Below, piece by piece: positions 30,569 through 38,488 of a stretch of DNA of 64,000 nt. Below the pieces are notes generated by a model. The model saw only the letters and a program-made list of their open reading frames with translations, was not told the origin of the DNA and made no database searches. The position numbers and the translations under genes are program-made. The stretch lies in contig NZ_JAGGPA010000020.1 of assembly GCF_018614035.1 (NCBI RefSeq), forward strand, positions 248,001 through 312,000, written 5' to 3'. The stretch's first letter is position 1; each line of letters begins with the position of its first letter. The DNA comes from Streptomyces sp. ISL-96 (lineage in GTDB: Bacteria > Actinomycetota > Actinomycetes > Streptomycetales > Streptomycetaceae).

Positions 30569-30598
30569 ACACTAGTGAATATGATTATCGTTTTGCAA
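30569..30598 (-). promoter_or_regulatory. Promoter of the precursor operon with a Fur/Zur-type box
   Basis: On the minus strand TTGCAA (30598-30593) and TAGTGT (30574-30569) form a -35/-10 pair with an 18-nt spacer. The spacer contains ACGATAATCATATTCA, which matches about 13 of 18 positions of the Streptomyces Zur motif as I recall it and shares the core GATAATCAT with the site at 34604. The box lies inside the last codons of the importer ATPase gene, 56 nt before the precursor start codon. Confidence 0.65.
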
Positions 30599-31480
30599 TA
30601 GCTCCTCGGCGGGCAGAGGGTGATCTGGGTAACACACCGGCCAGCCACCCTCCGGGTCCCTGCCCACCCGGCCGGCGACGCCCAGTACGTCGGCGAGCAG
30701 CTCAGGGGTGACGATGCGGCCGGGCGGGCCGTCCGCCACCACCCGGCCCCCACGCAGGGCGACCACGCGGTCCGCGAAGCGCGCGGCGTGGCCCAGGTCG
30801 TGCAACACCATCACCACGGTCAGCGAACGCTCCTCGCGGAGCCTCACCACGGTTTGCAGCACCTCGAGTTGGTGCCGCAGATCGAGATACGTGGTGGGCT
30901 CGTCCAGCAGCAGTACGCCGGTGTCCTGGGCCAGGGACATCGCCAGTCGCACCCGCTGGCGTTCGCCGCCGGACAGGGAATCGACCATGCGGTCGGCCCA
31001 GTCGGACACCCCCACATCGGCGAGCGCCCGCGCGCACACGTCGTCGTCGCCGTCCCTGAGCATGCCCAGAGGCCCACGGGCCGCGTACCGCCCCTGCTTC
31101 ACCAACTGACGTACCGTCATGCCGGGGACACCGGGAGACGACTGGTGCAGCAGTGCGACCCGGCGTGCGGCGGCCCGCCGGGAAAGGCGTGCGAGGTCGT
31201 CGCCGTCCAGTACGACCCGGCCGGCCGAAGGACGCAGCAGCCCGGCCATGAGCCGCAGCAGCGTGCTCTTTCCGCAACCGTTGAGGCCGATCAGAGCGAG
31301 CAGTTCGCCTGCCTCGACCCGTAGGTTCACGTCCGCCAGGACGGTCCGTCCCGGATAGCCGAAGCTCACTGCCTCAACGGCTATCGCGTCGGGCCTGTGC
31401 GAGGCAGCACCGGCAGCCGCACTCCCGGCCGCTCGCGCCAGTCCGGCCTCTGATGCCTCTGAGGTCTGCGAGGCGGTCAT
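30572..31480 (-). CDS. FecE-type metallophore ABC importer ATPase
   Basis: 302 aa ATPase of a type II importer for siderophore, haem or cobalamin-like ligands. Walker A GLNGCGKST, signature LSGGERQR, Walker B VLLLDEPTT and the FecE/FhuC-like SFGYPGRTVL, GMTVRQLVKQGRY and DLRHQLEVLQ are all present. The ATG at 31480 has AGGAGG upstream. It follows the two permease genes (47-nt gap). Its last residues (LLQNDNHIH) are encoded by the DNA that also carries the precursor promoter. Confidence 0.92.
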   Translation of the reverse strand: MTASQTSEASEAGLARAAGSAAAGAASHRPDAIAVEAVSFGYPGRTVLADVNLRVEAGELLALIGLNGCGKSTLLRLMAGLLRPSAGRVVLDGDDLARLSRRAAARRVALLHQSSPGVPGMTVRQLVKQGRYAARGPLGMLRDGDDDVCARALADVGVSDWADRMVDSLSGGERQRVRLAMSLAQDTGVLLLDEPTTYLDLRHQLEVLQTVVRLREERSLTVVMVLHDLGHAARFADRVVALRGGRVVADGPPGRIVTPELLADVLGVAGRVGRDPEGGWPVCYPDHPLPAEELLQNDNHIH

Positions 31481-31527
31481 CTTTCCTCCTGAGTACAACG
31501 TCCGTCGGAGTCCCGTCTGTCGCCCGC

Positions 31528-32592
31528 TCACCCCTGCCCGGCCCCCTGACGGCGTGCCACGACGAGGAGCAGTACGGCGCCCACGCAGGTCGTCAGCGCC
31601 CCGACCGGTACGGTCACCCGCCCGGCGTCCAGCCCTTCCACCAGCAGCCGGGAGAGCAACTGCGCCGCCGCGTCGGCCCCGCACACCACGAGCGCGCCGA
31701 TCAGCGCGGCTCCCGGGAGGGTGACCCGCAGATCGGCGCCGAAGACCGCGAGCGCCAGATGAGGCACCAGCAGTCCCACGAAGCCGAGCGCCCCCACGGC
31801 CGAGACGGCGCCCGCGGTCAGTGCGACCGCGCACACGAGCGCCGCTCCGCGGGCCCGTCCGACCGCCAGTCCCGCCGCGCTCGCCTGCTCGTCACCACAG
31901 CTCAGCAACGTCAGCGGCGCCGCCAGGGAGCAGGCCGCGACGGCCCATGCCAGAGCCCACGGCCACAGCAGCGACCAGTGCTGCCACACCCGCCCCTCGG
32001 TGGACCCGATCAGCCACTGCACCACGCTGCCCAGCTCTCCGGGTGCGACGAGCAGCACCACCGCGGTGAGTCCGGCGAGTACGGCGGACACGAGCACTCC
32101 GTAGACAGCGGTCTGCTCGGGGTCCCCCTTCTCACGCCCGGCGAGCAGCCACAGCAGCCCTGCTCCGAGGAAGCCGCCCACGCAGGCGGCGACGACCACT
32201 GCCGTCGGGGATTCCCAGCCCGCCAGCCCCAGCCCGGTCGCGGTCACCGCTCCGAGCACCGCTCCCGGGGTGACACCCGTAACCTCTGGGCCCGCCAACG
32301 GGTTGCGCAGCGCCGACTGGAGGAGGAGCCCGGCAAGGCCCAGGCTCGCCCCGGCGCCGAGAGCGACCAGCGCTCTCGGCATGCGCAGTTGCACAACGAT
32401 GTGCCGCGCGGTCGGCTCGCCCGCCCCGGTCAGCACCTCCCACACCTCACCCGCGCCCAGGCTGCGGCCGACGGTCATCTGGGCGCAGACGGCCACGACG
32501 ACGAGTGCCAACAGCAGCCACAGCTTCGCTCCCGTGCCGATCGTGGAGGGCCGGCGTCGTGCACGTTCGCGTGCGGTGGCCGGTGCGCTCAT
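31528..32592 (-). CDS. FecCD-type metallophore permease (second)
   Basis: 354 aa with about ten TM helices. Family motifs LRMPRALVALGAGASLGLAG, LQSALRNPLAGPEVTG and FVGLLVPHLA are clear. It overlaps the preceding permease by 4 nt, so the two form the heterodimeric membrane channel of the importer. Confidence 0.93.
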   Translation of the reverse strand: MSAPATARERARRRPSTIGTGAKLWLLLALVVVAVCAQMTVGRSLGAGEVWEVLTGAGEPTARHIVVQLRMPRALVALGAGASLGLAGLLLQSALRNPLAGPEVTGVTPGAVLGAVTATGLGLAGWESPTAVVVAACVGGFLGAGLLWLLAGREKGDPEQTAVYGVLVSAVLAGLTAVVLLVAPGELGSVVQWLIGSTEGRVWQHWSLLWPWALAWAVAACSLAAPLTLLSCGDEQASAAGLAVGRARGAALVCAVALTAGAVSAVGALGFVGLLVPHLALAVFGADLRVTLPGAALIGALVVCGADAAAQLLSRLLVEGLDAGRVTVPVGALTTCVGAVLLLVVARRQGAGQG

Positions 32593-33581
32593 CGGCCACC
32601 TCCCGAGACAGCGCCGGCCGGCCGCCGCATCCGCAGCAGCGCGACCCCCACCGGCACCCCGAGCAACGCCGTCCACGCGCCGACCGGCGTCTCGACCGGC
32701 GCGAGGGCCAAGCGGGCCGGCTGGTCGGCGCACAGGACGACCAGCGCCCCCCACACGGCCGACCAGGGCAGCCAGGTCAGCGCGTCCGCCTCCGGCCGCA
32801 GCCGTCGGGCGAGCTGCGGCGCGAGGAACCCCACCCACGCGACCGGCCCGCAGACGGCGACGACCGGAGCGATCAGGACAATGGCGATGGCCAGCGCCCC
32901 GAGCCGCGCCTGCCGCACTCGTACTCCCATGGCGCGGGCGTCGTCGTCCCCGAGGCGCAGCACCCCGAGGACCGGGGCACACAGCACGAGCGCCGGGACG
33001 GCGACGAGCAGCCATGGCCAGAGCCCTGTCACATCGTCCCAGGTCCTGGCGGACAAACTGCCCAGCAGGTAGCGGTAGATCAGCTGTAGATCCAGCTGAT
33101 CGGCGAGCACCATCAGGACCAGCAGACCGGCTTGCAGAGCGGCCGATACGGCGGCTCCCGTCAGAAGGACGGCCGATGGACTGCGCCCGAATCCCGCCGC
33201 CACGAGGGTGAGCACGCCGCCGATCACCGCTCCGCCCAGGGCGAGCAGCGGGACCACGGCCGCGGGCACCGACAGGGCCAGCACGAGCGGCGCGGCGACG
33301 CCGAGGGCGGCCCCCGAGGACACTCCGATCATCTCCGGTACGGCCAGCGGGTTGCGCAGCGCCTCCTGGAGGACGAGGCCCGCCGCACCCAGACAGGCGC
33401 CGGCCGCCAGCGCGAGTACCAGCCGCGGAAGTCTCAGTTCGGTGAGGATCACCCCCTCGATGCCGCTGCCGCTCAGCGCCGCGGGCAGCCGGTGTGGAGC
33501 GACGTACGGCGTCCCCATGCACAGGGCGACGCCGGATGCCACCACCAGGAGAACCGCGGCGCCTGCCAGTTGGCGTATCAC
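32589..33581 (-). CDS. FecCD-type metallophore permease (first)
   Basis: 330 aa, about ten TM helices. Motifs ELRLPRLVLALAAGACLGAA, LQEALRNPLAVPEMIGVSSG and VGFLAPQLAR place it in the FecCD/BtuC family. GTG start at 33581 overlaps the stop of the binding-protein gene. It is part of the four-gene importer transcribed from the Fur/Zur-type promoter at 34605. Confidence 0.93.
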   Translation of the reverse strand: MIRQLAGAAVLLVVASGVALCMGTPYVAPHRLPAALSGSGIEGVILTELRLPRLVLALAAGACLGAAGLVLQEALRNPLAVPEMIGVSSGAALGVAAPLVLALSVPAAVVPLLALGGAVIGGVLTLVAAGFGRSPSAVLLTGAAVSAALQAGLLVLMVLADQLDLQLIYRYLLGSLSARTWDDVTGLWPWLLVAVPALVLCAPVLGVLRLGDDDARAMGVRVRQARLGALAIAIVLIAPVVAVCGPVAWVGFLAPQLARRLRPEADALTWLPWSAVWGALVVLCADQPARLALAPVETPVGAWTALLGVPVGVALLRMRRPAGAVSGGGR

Positions 33582-34558
33582 CGCAGTGCGGCCGTGGCCT
33601 CGTCGAGGACCAGGCCGAGCGAGCGCGTTCCACGTCCCTTGGCCCAGACGTCGGAGTTCACCTCGAACACCTTGTCGTTCTGTACGGCCGGGATGCGCGA
33701 CCAGAGCGGGTTCTTGGCCAGCTTGTCGGAAAGCTTTCCGTCCGGCGCGCCGAAGGAGAGGGTCTCGACGAAGAGAACGTCGACGTCGCGGGTGAGGATT
33801 TCCTCGATGCTGTAACTGCCTTCAACGCCGCGTCCCTTCCAGGGATACGACGAGATCTTCGGGAAGAGGCCGGCGGCCACGTCGTTCTTCGGCGTCGCGA
33901 CTCCGAAGTTCTCGTCGCTGCCGAAGATGATCAGAGACGTCTTGTCGCTCTTCTCCCTCTCCGCCCGGGCGAGCTTGGTACGGAAGCGCTTCTCCGCCGC
34001 TTCGGCCTGCTTCGTACGCCCGGTCAGTGCTGCCAGGTCGCGCAGGTAGCCGACGCTGTCCTCCCAGGTGGAGGGCTGAACGGGCCAGAAGGTGGTGGCT
34101 CCCTTCAGTGCGGGAGCGAGCTTGCCGTGGGTGTCTTCCAGGCCGATCACCAGGTCCGGTTCGTGCGAGAGGACGGCCTCGACCTCGGGGCTGAGGAAGC
34201 CGCCCGGAACCACCGGAATCTTCCGCGCCCGCTCCTTGCCGAAGAACTCCGGGTGGGCGAGCAGCGTGGAATTGGTGGCCGCCGGGGTCATGCCGAGTTC
34301 CGCCAGCATGTCGTCGCACAGTGCGACGAGGCAGACGATGCGCTGGGGCGGCTTCTTGGCCGTGACGGTGACGCCCTGGGCGTCGGTGATCGTGGTCGAC
34401 GCCTTGATGGGCCGGACGTTCACGCTGGTTTTCGGACCGGAGTCGTCCGCCCCGGCCTTCCCGGTGGCGGGCTTCTCTGCGCCGCCGCATCCGACCAGGA
34501 CGGTTCCCATGACGACGGCCGCCGCCCAACGGCGGACCCTTCTCACTGCGCGCGACAT
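33578..34558 (-). CDS. FecB-type metallophore-binding lipoprotein
   Basis: 326 aa cluster A/class III binding protein. The signal peptide ends in the lipobox VLVGC, so the mature protein is anchored to the outer face of the membrane. The two-lobe fold is suggested by QRIVCLVALCDDMLAELG, SHEPDLVIGLEDTHG, STWEDSVGYLRDLAALTG and RDVDVLFVETL. The sequence has His, Asp and Glu but no obvious metal-binding His-rich loop, so an organic metal chelate is the more likely ligand. ATG at 34558. First gene of the importer operon. Confidence 0.9.
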   Translation of the reverse strand: MSRAVRRVRRWAAAVVMGTVLVGCGGAEKPATGKAGADDSGPKTSVNVRPIKASTTITDAQGVTVTAKKPPQRIVCLVALCDDMLAELGMTPAATNSTLLAHPEFFGKERARKIPVVPGGFLSPEVEAVLSHEPDLVIGLEDTHGKLAPALKGATTFWPVQPSTWEDSVGYLRDLAALTGRTKQAEAAEKRFRTKLARAEREKSDKTSLIIFGSDENFGVATPKNDVAAGLFPKISSYPWKGRGVEGSYSIEEILTRDVDVLFVETLSFGAPDGKLSDKLAKNPLWSRIPAVQNDKVFEVNSDVWAKGRGTRSLGLVLDEATAALR

Positions 34559-34603
34559 GACGTGCCCTCTGTTCTTCTCGATATCCAGCAGTCTTTTAGA
34601 GAT

Positions 34604-34633
34604 GATAATCATTGCCAAACGAGCCCTTGTCCA
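34604..34633 (-). promoter_or_regulatory. Importer promoter with Fur/Zur-type box
   Basis: On the minus strand TGGACA (34633-34628), a 17-nt spacer and GATTAT (34610-34605). The box reads GATGATAATCATTGCCA on the plus strand and overlaps the -10. It contains the palindromic core ATGATAATCAT and shares GATAATCAT with the precursor promoter. It also lies 49 nt before the divergent beta-propeller gene, so one site may control both directions. Confidence 0.65.
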
Positions 34634-34660
34634 GCCATCGCAGCCCCGGAGGCCCCGACC

Positions 34661-35917
34661 GTGAATCTCGGACCACGACTGATCGTCGCCGACCAAATAG
34701 CTGGAAAAATAAGCATTCTGGACATGCGGTGCGGGCGCGACGGGCGGACCACAGCTCAGCTCGACGGGCGCCACCTCGCCGAGCACGCCGGCTTCCTCGC
34801 CCTTCCGCGCAACCTCACCGCCTTCGTCGACGACCGCGCGGGCGAGTTGCTGATCCTCGATCCGTACGGACCGGAGTCGGGCCGTCCGGTCGTCGAGTCC
34901 CGCATACCGGTGGCAGTCCCCGCCGAGCATCTGGCCGCAGACCACTCCGGGCGCCGCATCGCCGTCACCACCGGCCTGGGCCGCAACTGGGCTGCGTGGA
35001 GCGACCAGTTGACGGCCATCGACCTGGCGGCCGAAGGAGGCCCCAGCGCGGTCCGCGTCCGTACCCGGGTCGGCGAACCGGGTGTCACCTTCGCCGGCTC
35101 ACCCGACGACCCGTTGGTGGTGCTGCGCCATCGCGAGCCGGGCGAACTCACGGCGTACCGGCACGCCGACCTGATGGCGGCCGCCCCCTCATGCCCGCCC
35201 GCCGAGCCGGCACAGACACTCCCCCTGCCGGACCACGACGGACACGGTGACGCCTACGACCCCCTGACAGGCTGGTTGTTCGCGGCAGCGGGCTCAGGGG
35301 TTCACCGGGCTCGCGAACACGGCGGCGTGCTCGTGGCCGGAGATACGCTGCCCTGGGAGGCCGGCGGACGTACCGGGGGCCGCGGCTACTACCTGCGGCT
35401 CGACGCCGCGCGCCGAACCCTGTGGTCCTGCGTAAGGGGCGGCCCGAGCGCCCCCGAAGAGTGGCCGGACTGGACCAACGACGCCTGGTGGCACCACCTC
35501 GATACGGGCCGCGGTGGCCGCCTCGGCCTCGGCCCGGGCCTGGTGTTCCGGCTGGCGGTGCTGGCCGGCCACGTGGCCTTCGCCCGCGTACACCCCGACG
35601 GCGACGAACTGATCCTCGTCTCCACCACAGACACGGCCCCGAGCGTGACGGCACGCCTGCCGCTGCCGCCGATGGCCGGAGCCCCACGCCGCGGCGGCAC
35701 TCCGTGGGACGGCGTGCAGCGCCGCGCCATAGCGGCCTCCCCCGGCGCCTCACTTGTCGCGGTCTCCCGCGGGGGGCATGGAGAGGTCCACGTCTTCGAC
35801 GCCGACACGGCCCGGCAGACGGCGCTCATCACCGTGCCCACGCCCCTCGACGAGGGCGGCCACCTCGCGCTGATCACCCCCAACGACGCATCCTCCATGG
35901 ATCCGGTGGGTCGTTGA
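34661..35917 (+). CDS. Beta-propeller protein linked to the metallophore locus, unknown function
   Basis: 418 aa from the GTG at 34661 (GGAGG upstream). It has repeated blade-like segments such as LIVADQIAGKISILDM, RAGELLILDPYG and GEVHVFDADT, as in YncE/WD40-like or lactonase propellers. No signal peptide or TM segment is visible, so it is probably cytoplasmic. Its start lies beside the Fur/Zur-type box shared with the importer operon. Possible roles are release of metal from the imported complex, or binding of the product; neither is shown by sequence. Confidence 0.7.
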   Translation: MNLGPRLIVADQIAGKISILDMRCGRDGRTTAQLDGRHLAEHAGFLALPRNLTAFVDDRAGELLILDPYGPESGRPVVESRIPVAVPAEHLAADHSGRRIAVTTGLGRNWAAWSDQLTAIDLAAEGGPSAVRVRTRVGEPGVTFAGSPDDPLVVLRHREPGELTAYRHADLMAAAPSCPPAEPAQTLPLPDHDGHGDAYDPLTGWLFAAAGSGVHRAREHGGVLVAGDTLPWEAGGRTGGRGYYLRLDAARRTLWSCVRGGPSAPEEWPDWTNDAWWHHLDTGRGGRLGLGPGLVFRLAVLAGHVAFARVHPDGDELILVSTTDTAPSVTARLPLPPMAGAPRRGGTPWDGVQRRAIAASPGASLVAVSRGGHGEVHVFDADTARQTALITVPTPLDEGGHLALITPNDASSMDPVGR

Positions 35918-35934
35918 GTGCCTACCCACATGCC

Positions 35935-37800
35935 CTAGGCTTGTCGCGTCCAGCGCTGCGAAGCCTCCCCGGCGCACGTCTTCGTCACCAGGCCGCTGCT
36001 CATGCCCAGGTCGAGGCAGCCGCCGCCGTAGTCGCTGCGGAGGCTGCCGCCCGAACCCGCACGCCACAGCCGGCCGGCGTCCTGGGCGCAGTCGCCCACG
36101 AAGACGGCCTGGCCGAGCCCGTTGGAGTACAGGCACTGGCCGGTCTGCTGGTTGACGAGCTTGAAGCTGCCGTCCGAGCCGCTCCGCACGGTCCACCGGG
36201 CGGTGGAGTCCGAGCAGTCCCCATGGTCCGAGGCGCCGTAGACCTGGGTGACGCACCTGCCGTTGTCGCCGTTGCGGTAGCGGTGGGTGCCGGAGGCGGG
36301 GGGCGTGGTGGCTGGGGGCGCCCCGCCGCCGGAGGTGCCGGAGAGGCCCGAGCCGCCGGAAGTGCCCGAGCTGCCGGAACCGCCGGACGTGCCCGAGCCG
36401 CCGGAGGTGTCGCTTCCGCCCGTGCCGTCCTGTGCGCCGGTCCCGGTGCCCCCGGTGACCGTGACCTGGGACCCGCTCGTGCCTCCCTGCCCCTTGTCCT
36501 CGTCGTCCTCCTCACCCTTGTTCTTGGCAGGCGACTTCGCCGGTGACTTCCCCGGTGACGCCGTACCCGACGGGCTCCCTCCCGCCGTCGGCGACGTCGG
36601 GTCGGCCGGTGCCGAAACCGAGGCGGACGGGGTGGCCTGCGCCCCGGCCTGCGGCAAGGACACGTACGGCAGGAGCTGGATGGCGAGGGTCGTACCGCCC
36701 ACGACCGCGACAACGGGGACGACGGCGAGGAGGACGCGGGTACGGCGGCGGCGTTCAGGACGGGAATCGGCCTCGGGCTTCGGCTTCGGCTTCGGCTTCA
36801 GCTCCGGCTCGGTGTCCTTCTCCCGTACCTTCTCCGGTTCCGGCGTTCCGCCGGTGAGCGGGATCGTCGGTACGTCGATCTCCTGCACATTGGCGGCGAA
36901 GGCGGCCCGCTCGGACAGGCGCTCGGTGATGGCCGCAGGCCACAGCGGGGCGGCGAACGGACCGTGCTGTGAGGCGCGTTCGAGGAGTTCGGCGGCGGTG
37001 GGGCGGCCCTCGGGGGCCTTGTCGAGGCAGGCCGCGACGACCTCGGCGAGGTCCGGCTCCAGCTCCCGCAACGGCTCCAGGTCGGGCTCTTCGTGCACGA
37101 TGCGGTACAGCACGCCGTGCCCCGACTCGTCCCCGAAGGGCGGCCGGCCACACGCCGCGTACGCGAGTACCGAGCCCAGCGCGAACACGTCGGTGGCGCC
37201 GCTCAACCCCCGTGAGGCCGAGGCCTGTTCGGGCGCCATGTAGGCGGGCGTGCCCACGACCATGCCGGTCCTGGTCAGCTGGCTCTGTTCGGCGGCCCGG
37301 GCGACTCCGAAGTCGATGAGGGTGAGCCCGTCGAGGGTCAGCATGACGTTGGACGGCTTGATGTCCCGGTGCACCATGTCCAGCGTGTGGACCGACGCCA
37401 GACCCGCTGCCGCCTCCCGCAGCAGCAGCCACAGCGCGGGCGCGGTGAGGGGGCCGCCGTTCAGCTCGACGGCTTGCCTCAGGGTGAGCCCGGGGACGTA
37501 CTCCGTCGCGAACCACGGGGGCCGTGCGGTGCGGTCGCTGGCGAGCAGCGGTGCGGTGGCCTCGGCCGGCAGTCGGGACAGGTTGTCCAGCTCGTGCCCG
37601 AAGCGGCGCAGGAAGTCCTCGTCCTCACCGACGACGGAGGACAGCAGTTGCTTGACGGCGACGTACCGCCCCTCGTGGACCCCGAGGTACACCCGCCCCA
37701 TACCGCCGGCCCCGAGCCGGCCCGCCAGCGGAATCGACCCGATCCGGAGCGGATCCCCCGCCTCCAGCGGCTCGGCCCCGCTCCCCCTCAGCTCCAACAC
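35935..37800 (-). CDS. Membrane Ser/Thr protein kinase with extracellular ricin-type domain
   Basis: 621 aa. The kinase domain (about residues 20-285) has GRLGAGGMGRVYLG, the ATP Lys in YVAVKQL, HRDIKPSNVML, DFGVARAAEQ and TPAYMAPEQAS. It is followed by a charged linker with KPKPKPKP repeats, one TM helix (about 355-375), a low-complexity Gly/Ser/Thr-rich stretch and a C-terminal beta-trefoil-like domain with GRCVTQ, GQCLYSNG and GGCLDLG. The outer domain may bind carbohydrate and control the kinase. GTG start at 37800 with only a weak ribosome binding site. Divergent from the TetR gene. Confidence 0.9.
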   Translation of the reverse strand: MLELRGSGAEPLEAGDPLRIGSIPLAGRLGAGGMGRVYLGVHEGRYVAVKQLLSSVVGEDEDFLRRFGHELDNLSRLPAEATAPLLASDRTARPPWFATEYVPGLTLRQAVELNGGPLTAPALWLLLREAAAGLASVHTLDMVHRDIKPSNVMLTLDGLTLIDFGVARAAEQSQLTRTGMVVGTPAYMAPEQASASRGLSGATDVFALGSVLAYAACGRPPFGDESGHGVLYRIVHEEPDLEPLRELEPDLAEVVAACLDKAPEGRPTAAELLERASQHGPFAAPLWPAAITERLSERAAFAANVQEIDVPTIPLTGGTPEPEKVREKDTEPELKPKPKPKPEADSRPERRRRTRVLLAVVPVVAVVGGTTLAIQLLPYVSLPQAGAQATPSASVSAPADPTSPTAGGSPSGTASPGKSPAKSPAKNKGEEDDEDKGQGGTSGSQVTVTGGTGTGAQDGTGGSDTSGGSGTSGGSGSSGTSGGSGLSGTSGGGAPPATTPPASGTHRYRNGDNGRCVTQVYGASDHGDCSDSTARWTVRSGSDGSFKLVNQQTGQCLYSNGLGQAVFVGDCAQDAGRLWRAGSGGSLRSDYGGGCLDLGMSSGLVTKTCAGEASQRWTRQA

Positions 37801-37816
37801 GTCAGCCCCGCTAGAA

Positions 37817-37851
37817 TTGGAATCAGTTTCTAGAAAGATACTCTAGAACCG
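37817..37851 (+). promoter_or_regulatory. Promoter and repeated operator motif of the TetR gene
   Basis: TTGGAA (37817-37822), 16-nt spacer and TACTCT (37839-37844). The motif TCTAGAA occurs twice (37829-37835 and 37842-37848) in the same orientation, overlapping the -10. This suggests TetR autorepression and possible control of the divergent kinase gene. Confidence 0.5.
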
Positions 37852-37864
37852 GAGAAGGAATCCG

Positions 37865-38458
37865 ATGAGCCCGAAACAGCAACGCGGCGAAGTCACCGTC
37901 GACTTGCTCCTCGACGCCGCGCTGCGCGTCTACGCGGCCGAGGGCGAGCGGGGCGTCACGGTCGGCGCGGTCACCCGGGCCAGCGGCGTCAGTCTGGGCA
38001 GCCTCTACCACCACTTCGGCAGCGTCGACGGCCTCGTCGCCGCGCTGACGCACCGCTGGCTGAGCCGGCTGCTGGGCGAACTGGCCGGGGCTCTGCAAGG
38101 CGCCCGCACCGCCCGTACGGGCATCCGCGCCCTCGTCCGCACCTACCTGGCGTTCATCCAGGAGCACAGGGAAGCCGCCCTGCTCCTGCACTCCTCCACG
38201 GCCGACCGTCACCACATGGGCCGGGGCAAGGAACTCCGCGACGCCCAGGAGGCCCGGCTCTCGGCCTTCGCCCAGTGGATCCAGCCCCACGTCGAGTCCG
38301 GCGAACTCGCCCCGCTCCCCCTGCCGTTGATCGAGTCCCTGGCCCTGGGCCCGGTCGTCGCCGTCGCCCGCCGCTGGCTGTCGGGCATCGACGACGTCGA
38401 CCTCGACGAGGCGGCCCGGATCCTGCCGGACCGGATCTGGCGGTCGCTGGCCCCGTGA
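37865..38458 (+). CDS. TetR-family transcriptional regulator
   Basis: 197 aa. The N-terminal helix-turn-helix is clear (VTVGAVTRASGVSLGSLYHHF). The rest is a helical ligand domain of the usual length. ATG at 37865 after GGAGAAGGA. It probably regulates itself through the TCTAGAA motifs upstream and may regulate the divergent kinase gene at 37800; ligand unknown. Confidence 0.92.
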   Translation: MSPKQQRGEVTVDLLLDAALRVYAAEGERGVTVGAVTRASGVSLGSLYHHFGSVDGLVAALTHRWLSRLLGELAGALQGARTARTGIRALVRTYLAFIQEHREAALLLHSSTADRHHMGRGKELRDAQEARLSAFAQWIQPHVESGELAPLPLPLIESLALGPVVAVARRWLSGIDDVDLDEAARILPDRIWRSLAP

Positions 38459-38488
38459 CGCGTGAACTTGCCTACGGCCGTCCCCGGT

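Noticed and set aside
36300..36840. Low-complexity Gly/Ser/Thr and Lys-Pro repeats as a mobile or repeat element
   Set aside because: They are in-frame linkers of the Ser/Thr kinase.
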